Part shown: positions 15,092 to 19,617 of the stretch, one piece after another
Layout: each line of letters starts with the position of its first letter
How positions within the stretch are numbered: position 1 is the stretch's first letter
Source: Bacillota bacterium
GTDB taxonomy: Bacteria; Bacillota; Clostridia; Saccharofermentanales; Saccharofermentanaceae
Assembly: GCA_023397475.1 (NCBI GenBank)
Contig: JAEWUD010000002.1
Coordinates: forward strand, 1-19,617
Length of the DNA: 19,617 bases
Direction: 5' to 3'
The notes under the pieces: model-generated
Told to the model about the DNA's origin: nothing
What the model saw: the letters and a program-made list of their open reading frames with translations, nothing else
Database searches by the model: none
Program-made: the position numbers and the translations under genes

Positions 15092-16474
15092 TTGCTGCAA
15101 AGGGGTGAGCGGACAAAGCAGCTGCTGCAGGATCTGACACAATACGGCGTGGGTAAACGCCGGCCCTTTCTGCCTTTTCGCGATTATTCTGTACGCATCG
15201 AAGACATGATCCCGGCCTTCTCCGGCGTCATCGGCAAGATTTCCCTGGTCGCCGCGTTTGCGATGGCCTGGATGCTCGCACTCGGAATCAAGGATCCGGG
15301 ATTTGTCACGGAGAATGTCCGGCTCGAGCTCATCGTCGGTGGAGTTCTAACAATCTTCTTTACGACACTGCTTTCGTTGCGGGCCGTCCCGCCGGGAACT
15401 CTCGCACCGCTGATCCCTCTGATACCGGCGATGGCAGCAAGCGGCGTTCGCCCGCTGCCGTTGGCACTTCTCATCGGCGGGGCCGGGCTTCTGCTGTCGC
15501 GACTGCGCTGCTTCGGCAGGCTTGCGAAGCTGAACGGCGTCGGAACCAAAGCGGGGATGATGCTTCTGTTCGGATGGATGGGGCTTCTGGGATCTCTCGA
15601 GAAGCTTCGCACCTGGACCGATCAATCGGTCCCTCAGGGCTCGATCCTCTTTGCGCTTCTTCTTGTGGGCGGCGGTGCGATGTACATGCTGACAGCCATC
15701 ATAAAGAAACGCTGGTTAATGATCCCCCTTGCCGCCATATTGGCCGTGACCCTATCGTTTTTCTACGGGTCGACACCCGTCCTACAAACCTTGCCGGGCT
15801 TGCCAATTCTGGATCCGGTCTTATGGTGGGAGGCGCGATGGGGTGTGGGAATGGGACTCGATCCGCAGTCCTTTATCGCGGCGATTCCCTACGCTCTCTT
15901 GATCCTCTTCCTGTGGCCGACCGATGCGATTGCCGTACAGCTTCTTCAAGAGAAGAATTACCCGGAGCGCTCCGAGGCGGCACTCTTGGACCTGGATGAT
16001 ACCTTCACCGCAGTCTCGATCCGCAATATCATCGGCGTCTTTCTTGGCGGAGCACAGACCGCCGCGGTTTGGCGAAGCTTTATGATCCCTTTGGCGGTGA
16101 TTCGAAGGCCCATCGCCGGCGCATCCCTGCTCCTTGCCATTCTCGCGATCCTGTGCGGGCTGCTGGGGTTTCCGATCGACATTGCAATCTTTCCACCGCT
16201 CGTCTGGCTCGTCCTGATTCTGGGCGTCTTCTTTCCGCTTCTGGAGACATCGCTTCGACTGCTCAGGCGCCCCGGAATCATCATCACCGCTTTATTCTGC
16301 GTTACTCTCGGTGTTCTGGTCCATCCGATCGTCGGATGGAGTCTCTCGATGATCGCAGAGAACCTCATCGCGAAAAGCACCGATCCGATACGTTCGACCC
16401 TCAGCAGAAAAGAGAAGATTGTGACCGTGGCCGTTGCCTCGGTGGGGATTCTTACTTTCATACTTGCCATTTGA
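15092..16474 (+). CDS. Polytopic membrane protein, putative transporter (DUF3360-like)
   Basis: A 460-residue protein with about ten to twelve membrane helices and short loops. The organisation, with GTLAPLIPLIPAMAASGVRPLP (repeat-like Pro/Gly helix breaks), WPTDAIAVQLLQEKNYP, and FLGGAQTAAVWRSFMIPL, resembles the DUF3360 group of putative transporters, distantly like the SulP/NCS2 superfamily. It has no signal peptide, and the first helix starts near residue 44 after an amphipathic N-terminus. The start is TTG at 15092, with GGAGG six bases upstream. It is 71 bases after the P-loop gene and shares its direction, so the two likely form an operon ended by the hairpin at 16498-16531. The substrate cannot be read from sequence; the DUF3360 name is from memory of the motifs. 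Confidence 0.75.
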   Translation: MLQRGERTKQLLQDLTQYGVGKRRPFLPFRDYSVRIEDMIPAFSGVIGKISLVAAFAMAWMLALGIKDPGFVTENVRLELIVGGVLTIFFTTLLSLRAVPPGTLAPLIPLIPAMAASGVRPLPLALLIGGAGLLLSRLRCFGRLAKLNGVGTKAGMMLLFGWMGLLGSLEKLRTWTDQSVPQGSILFALLLVGGGAMYMLTAIIKKRWLMIPLAAILAVTLSFFYGSTPVLQTLPGLPILDPVLWWEARWGVGMGLDPQSFIAAIPYALLILFLWPTDAIAVQLLQEKNYPERSEAALLDLDDTFTAVSIRNIIGVFLGGAQTAAVWRSFMIPLAVIRRPIAGASLLLAILAILCGLLGFPIDIAIFPPLVWLVLILGVFFPLLETSLRLLRRPGIIITALFCVTLGVLVHPIVGWSLSMIAENLIAKSTDPIRSTLSRKEKIVTVAVASVGILTFILAI

Positions 16475-16497
16475 CGCTTCATACTCCATATGCATGG

Positions 16498-16531
16498 GAA
16501 ACGCCCGCGAAATTGCTGCCGCGGGCGTTTC
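16498..16531. terminator. Intrinsic terminator between convergent genes
   Basis: A perfect 12-bp stem, GAAACGCCCGCG (16498-16509) and CGCGGGCGTTTC (16520-16531), has a 10-base loop. On the plus strand it runs into TCGTTGACTTTC. It lies 23 bases beyond the transporter stop and 52 bases from the end of the convergent gene, so it can serve both strands. Confidence 0.8.
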
Positions 16532-16583
16532 TCGTTGACTTTCAAATGCAGAAGTAATTCAACATGAACAGCGGATATCTAGC

Positions 16584-18356
16584 CTACGCCGCGTCGGCGT
16601 ACAGGCTCACATCGACCCGGTCGACGTGAATATTATCGCCGGTGACGTGTATTTCGCGCGTCTCGGGTTGATCGATTCGAACCGCCGCAGCTTCATCCGC
16701 AGCTTCAACGGCCTCGGCGATCTCGGCCGTTTCTGTATCATTCAGAACGGCGATGCTTTCGGGCGAATCGGTTGGGATCAGAAGATCGTGATTGTTGAAG
16801 CCCTCATCCGCGACGAAGGTGATCTCGTCGGTCCTATAATCCGCATCGATCCGGGCGAACCAAAAAGCGTGCGAATCTGCGTCGTAACGTGCGATATAGG
16901 TCGGTACGTCAAACTTGAGATCCTCCGCTTTGTTCGTGAAGGTGAAGACGTGCAGGGTATAGATCACGGAGAACCAGCTCATGTTGTTCATGTCGAGATG
17001 GATGCCGACGTAATCCGGCAGGTAAATGATCGAGTTCTCTTCGATATCATTAAACATACCTTCTTCCGCAGCCGCGGTTACCGCCATCATCCTCCGGAGT
17101 TGGTTCTCCTGCGTTGCCGCGTACCAGGCGTTGGCGATGTCGGTCATCACACTGACGCTTACTACGGCGGCCATCGCCACGGCAAGAAATGTCTTCTTGA
17201 AACGGATTCGTGTATAGAGGAAGCCGAGAAGGCAGGTGATGATAATGATCAAGAAGAAATAGCTGTAGAAGGTCGTCACATATTCCGAGATTCCATTATT
17301 CAGCACCCATTCGACACGCCGCTGGGTAACCGAGAGGAGAAGGTTCGGAAGTAGCATGCCCACCAGACAGAGTGCGCAGATCGCGAGGAGCCGCCGCAAA
17401 GGGAAGCGCTCGACAGCGCGAAGCACAAGGGCCAGACAGGCGGCCGCGAGGAGACCTTTGATCACGAAGATGATGTCGAAAAATCCTATATAATCCGTTC
17501 CCGGCGGCAACGACAGGAACGTTCGCAGCGGAGACAAGCCGAAGGAGTACGTGAAAAGCGCCTGGAGCGTTGCGGAGAGACTGATCAGGGAGACGACATT
17601 CCCGTCATACGCGGACGGATGCAAGACACGCCAGATGAAATACACGACAAGATAGGCGGCCATGAAGACGATATGGAACTTAAGGTCAAGGAACAATCGA
17701 AGGATGTTCTTGTCTTTTTTCGAGATATGAATCGCTACGCCGATCAGGAAGGTCAGAAGGGCGAACAGAATGAAGGCTTCGTACAGCATCGAACACAAGG
17801 TAAGTAGAAGCGCCGATACGACCATTGTCCGCGTCCGTCGGGTCTTATAAAATTCCAACTGACGTTCGAAGGACAGAAGGAGAATACCGATCGGAACCTG
17901 ATGGGTGAGAACGTAGGAGCAGAAGAGATTATGCTGGTTCGACACTTGTGCGAGCGCGAAAAAAAGCAGAACCGAAACGAAGCCCAACGCCTTGTCAACA
18001 TGACGATAGACGAGAATTCCCAGAGCGAGAGCGGAGAAGGAAATGGAGGCATAGGAGATCATCTTATAGACGAGAAGATCGTTGGCCCAGAAAGGAAGGT
18101 GAGCCAGATACGTGAGGGGATAAAACATGATTCGCCCCTGGCTCGTAGCGACGGCCTCCGCGTAGGACTGCGTCTTGCCCGACACAGCGAAGCAGTAGTT
18201 CATGATATCGTCGTGGATATAGAGCGCGCAGTAGTAGGTAATTTGATAGAAGATGATCGCAACGGCGGCGACCATGAGAACGATCAATGCCCGGTACTTC
18301 GGATTATCGAGGCCGGATGACTTGAGCATCCAGGAGGAATCAATATGTTTCTTCAA
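16584..18356 (-). CDS. Large polytopic membrane protein of unknown function
   Basis: A 590-residue protein with roughly ten to twelve membrane helices in the first 410 residues and a C-terminal soluble tail of about 180. An acidic pair lies in the first outward loop (IHDDIMNY, about 48-55), after the first helix. This resembles GT-C glycosyltransferases, which use an Asp in that loop, and related DUF6056-like proteins, but no full signature is seen. The tail has aromatic and acidic beta-rich sequence, then a Glu/Ala-rich segment (ETAEIAEAVEAADEAAA). The start is TTG at 18356 with AAGGGAG 10 bases upstream; the first in-frame ATG, nine codons in, lacks a site. A role in cell-surface polysaccharide transfer is only a hypothesis. 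It is transcribed away from the tyrS leader. Confidence 0.75.
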   Translation of the reverse strand: MKKHIDSSWMLKSSGLDNPKYRALIVLMVAAVAIIFYQITYYCALYIHDDIMNYCFAVSGKTQSYAEAVATSQGRIMFYPLTYLAHLPFWANDLLVYKMISYASISFSALALGILVYRHVDKALGFVSVLLFFALAQVSNQHNLFCSYVLTHQVPIGILLLSFERQLEFYKTRRTRTMVVSALLLTLCSMLYEAFILFALLTFLIGVAIHISKKDKNILRLFLDLKFHIVFMAAYLVVYFIWRVLHPSAYDGNVVSLISLSATLQALFTYSFGLSPLRTFLSLPPGTDYIGFFDIIFVIKGLLAAACLALVLRAVERFPLRRLLAICALCLVGMLLPNLLLSVTQRRVEWVLNNGISEYVTTFYSYFFLIIIITCLLGFLYTRIRFKKTFLAVAMAAVVSVSVMTDIANAWYAATQENQLRRMMAVTAAAEEGMFNDIEENSIIYLPDYVGIHLDMNNMSWFSVIYTLHVFTFTNKAEDLKFDVPTYIARYDADSHAFWFARIDADYRTDEITFVADEGFNNHDLLIPTDSPESIAVLNDTETAEIAEAVEAADEAAAVRIDQPETREIHVTGDNIHVDRVDVSLYADAA

Positions 18357-18510
18357 GACAAAGGAACTCCCTTCAGGTTACGAGGATGGCGTGATTCTCT
18401 TCTTCGTACAATAATTTCTTAAGAACCATGTATATCAAATTACCTATACTATATCACTTATCTCCAAAAACGCACGTGACAATATCATCACAAACATTCG
18501 ATGAGGTCGC

Positions 18511-18539
18511 TTGACGTGACCATAGCATCGTGCTACGAT
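18511..18539 (+). promoter_or_regulatory. Promoter of tyrS
   Basis: TTGACG (18511-18516) and TACGAT (18534-18539) are separated by exactly 17 bases, a good sigma-A promoter. Transcription would begin near 18546, just before the T-box leader. Confidence 0.75.
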
Positions 18540-18545
18540 TTCCCT

Positions 18546-18867
18546 TAACAATTGCGGGGGAGATCTATGCTCTCGCTACATCTTACAGACTGTGATAAGA
18601 AAGAGTAACGGATTCGATGTCGTACAGAGAGTTGCCGGCAGGTGAGAGGCGCATGAATAGAATCTCGTGAATACATCTTGGAGTCGCGTACCCAAAGGGT
18701 TTGTCCCGAGTAGGCTACGACGGAGTGCACACCGTTATCAGGTGCGGGGGTATCGCCATAACCGGCTGCACCCTGTGAGGCAGACGTCGCGAGGCGTCCG
18801 CGAAGTTAGGTGGTACCACGGAATCGATTTCGATCCCGTCCTTTCGAGCAGAGAGGGCGGTTTTTTT
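18546..18867 (+). promoter_or_regulatory. Tyrosine T-box riboswitch leader of tyrS
   Basis: A leader of about 320 bases with T-box hallmarks. Stem I contains AGAGTAAC (18603-18610) and a distal loop with CAGAGAG and GGTGAGAGGC. A specifier loop GAATACATC carries codon UAC (18672-18674), which selects tRNA-Tyr. The conserved T-box, GTTAGGTGGTACCACG (18805-18820), includes UGGU, able to pair with the ACCA end of uncharged tRNA-Tyr. The intrinsic terminator at 18836-18867 follows. Uncharged tRNA-Tyr would stabilise the antiterminator and permit tyrS transcription. The specifier agrees with the downstream gene, which supports the assignment. Confidence 0.9.
18836..18867 (+). terminator. T-box terminator (first of two)
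   Basis: CCGTCCTTTC (18836-18845) pairs over 10 positions, including G-U pairs, with GAGAGGGCGG (18851-18860) around a GAGCA loop, followed by seven T residues. It stands in the standard position just past the conserved T-box. Confidence 0.85.
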
Positions 18868-18953
18868 GCGCGCGAAAAGCACGGCAAGAACTGTCCGCTC
18901 AGAAGCAGAGAGGGCGGTTTTTATGCACGAAAAGCACGACAAGAACTGTCCGC
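18847..18953 (+). repeat. Tandem duplication inside the tyrS leader
   Basis: Two direct copies, 18847-18898 and 18904-18953 (period 57), each run from AGCAGAGAGGGCGGTTTTT through CGAAAAGCAC to AAGAACTGTCCGC. They differ by a 2-base deletion and a few substitutions. The duplicated segment includes the 3' arm and U-run of the T-box terminator. Similarity is high enough to suggest a recent local duplication or slippage. Confidence 0.85.
18895..18922 (+). terminator. Second terminator-like hairpin in the tyrS leader
   Basis: CCGCTC (18895-18900) from the end of repeat copy 1 can pair with GGGCGG (18912-18917) of copy 2, with one G-U pair, and is followed by TTTTT. The stem is shorter than that of the first terminator. 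It lies beyond the T-box antiterminator, so the usual switch would not obviously relieve it. Confidence 0.5.
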
Positions 18954-18969
18954 GGATTTCTTGTCGAGA

Positions 18970-19010
18970 GGATGCCGAAGCCTTTGGCATCCCGGGAGAC
19001 CAAAGGGAGG
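18970..19010 (+). promoter_or_regulatory. Alternative hairpins around the tyrS ribosome binding site
   Basis: GGATGCC (18970-18976) pairs with GGCATCC (18986-18992). CCTTTGG (18981-18987), lying in its loop and first stem bases, can instead pair with CCAAAGG (19000-19006), which overlaps the AAAGGGAGG ribosome binding site (19002-19010). The two folds are mutually exclusive, so a translational on/off choice is possible. This is inference from base pairing alone. Confidence 0.4.
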
Positions 19011-19019
19011 TCATAAAAA

Positions 19020-19617
19020 ATGGTATCGGCCAAAGAACAATTACGCATCATCACCCAGGGCACGCTGAAGATTGTCGACGAGGAGGAGCTTCTTCGTAAG
19101 CTCGAGAGATCCGTTTCTGCCGGTCAGCCGCTTCGGATTAAGCTCGGCCTCGATCCGTCGGCACCGGACATCCATATCGGACACGCCGTCGTGCTTCGCA
19201 AGCTTCGTCAGATGCAGAATCTCGGACATGAAGTGACGATCATCATCGGTGACTTCACCGGAAGAATCGGAGACCCGACCGGCAAGGCCAAAGGGCGTGT
19301 GGCACTCTCGGACGAGACGGTCCGGAAGAACGCCCAGACGTACTGTGAGCAGATCTTCAAAGTGCTCGATTGCGCTCACACGACTGTTCGCTTCAACAGC
19401 GAATGGCTGGCAGAGCTGAAGTTCGAGGAAATTCTGCGCCTTGCCTCAACGACCACGGTCGCCCGCCTCCTCGAACGCGACGATTTCGAACGCCGTTTCA
19501 CCTCGCAGGTACCGATCGGCCTTCATGAATTCTTCTACCCGTTGATGCAGGCCTATGACTCGGTCGAACTTCGCGCGGACATCGAGCTCGGCGGTACCGA
19601 TCAGACGTTCAATATTC
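19020..19617 (+). CDS. tyrS: Tyrosyl-tRNA synthetase (3' truncated)
   Basis: The first 199 codons of tyrosyl-tRNA synthetase, which charges tRNA-Tyr with tyrosine in the cytoplasm. The class I signature lies in LGLDPSAPDIHIGHAVVLRK: the HIGH-like HIGH motif is at 52-55. It is followed by the family block IIGDFTGRIGDPTGKAKGR and, near the edge, the tyrosine-site region YPLMQAYDSVEL and ELGGTDQTFNI. The KMSKS motif lies beyond the window. It resembles the TyrS branch with LGLDPSAPDIHIGH rather than the shorter TyrZ type. AAAGGGAGG lies 9 bases before the ATG at 19020. The T-box leader with a UAC specifier independently supports the tyrosine assignment. Confidence 0.95.
   Translation, partial: MVSAKEQLRIITQGTLKIVDEEELLRKLERSVSAGQPLRIKLGLDPSAPDIHIGHAVVLRKLRQMQNLGHEVTIIIGDFTGRIGDPTGKAKGRVALSDETVRKNAQTYCEQIFKVLDCAHTTVRFNSEWLAELKFEEILRLASTTTVARLLERDDFERRFTSQVPIGLHEFFYPLMQAYDSVELRADIELGGTDQTFNI

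Noticed and set aside
18357..18510. Possible gene or RNA between the membrane protein and the tyrS promoter
   Set aside because: Short AT-rich spacer with only a small TTCTTAAGAA palindrome (18416-18425); it must carry the minus-strand promoter, but no convincing boxes or structure were found.

Overview
The window reads as a chromosomal segment of a Gram-positive, Clostridia-like bacterium (Bacillota). The evidence is a tyrosine T-box leader in front of tyrS, strong AGGAGG-type ribosome binding sites, some TTG starts, and accessory families common in anaerobic Bacillota: iron-dependent alcohol dehydrogenase, a GGDEF/HD-GYP protein, and a solute-binding lipoprotein. This is inference from gene content; no rRNA or other taxonomic marker is present apart from the first part of tyrS. 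I found no tRNA, rRNA, transposase, integrase or CRISPR array.

Layout. 1-112: 3' end of an unknown gene. 146-1755: an iron-type alcohol dehydrogenase followed by a MerR-family regulator. 1756-1990: a terminator and a long imperfect palindrome ending the minus-strand gene. 1988-4198 (minus): a PAS-PAS-PAS-GGDEF-HD-GYP cyclic-di-GMP protein. 4496-6288: a macro-domain/HTH protein and a small von Willebrand A protein, with a structured leader between them. 6289-6965: a gene-free, repeat-bearing stretch. 6966-9350: a large lipoprotein joining a propeller-like region to a solute-binding domain. 9462-10424: an aldo/keto reductase. 10485-11706 (minus): a TetR repressor and a six-helix membrane protein, one base apart, behind a promoter that carries a palindromic operator. 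11810-12610: another largely gene-free stretch with nested inverted repeats and GC-rich hairpins. 12611-12970: a DUF2294 (MpsC-type) protein. 13143-16474: a P-loop protein resembling DUF4914 and a polytopic membrane protein resembling DUF3360, probably one transcription unit. 16584-18356 (minus): a large unrecognised polytopic membrane protein. 18511-19617: promoter, T-box leader and the first 199 codons of tyrS.

Working together. Most units are short and independent. The best-supported partnerships are the TetR/membrane-protein operon (autoregulated by inference), the P-loop protein plus transporter, and the macro/HTH plus vWA pair. The most unusual features are non-coding: a tandem duplication in the tyrS leader that adds a second terminator-like hairpin after the T-box terminator, possible Shine-Dalgarno-sequestering hairpins before tyrS and the vWA gene, and a decamer (TCGCGAAAAG) that is far commoner than chance across the window.
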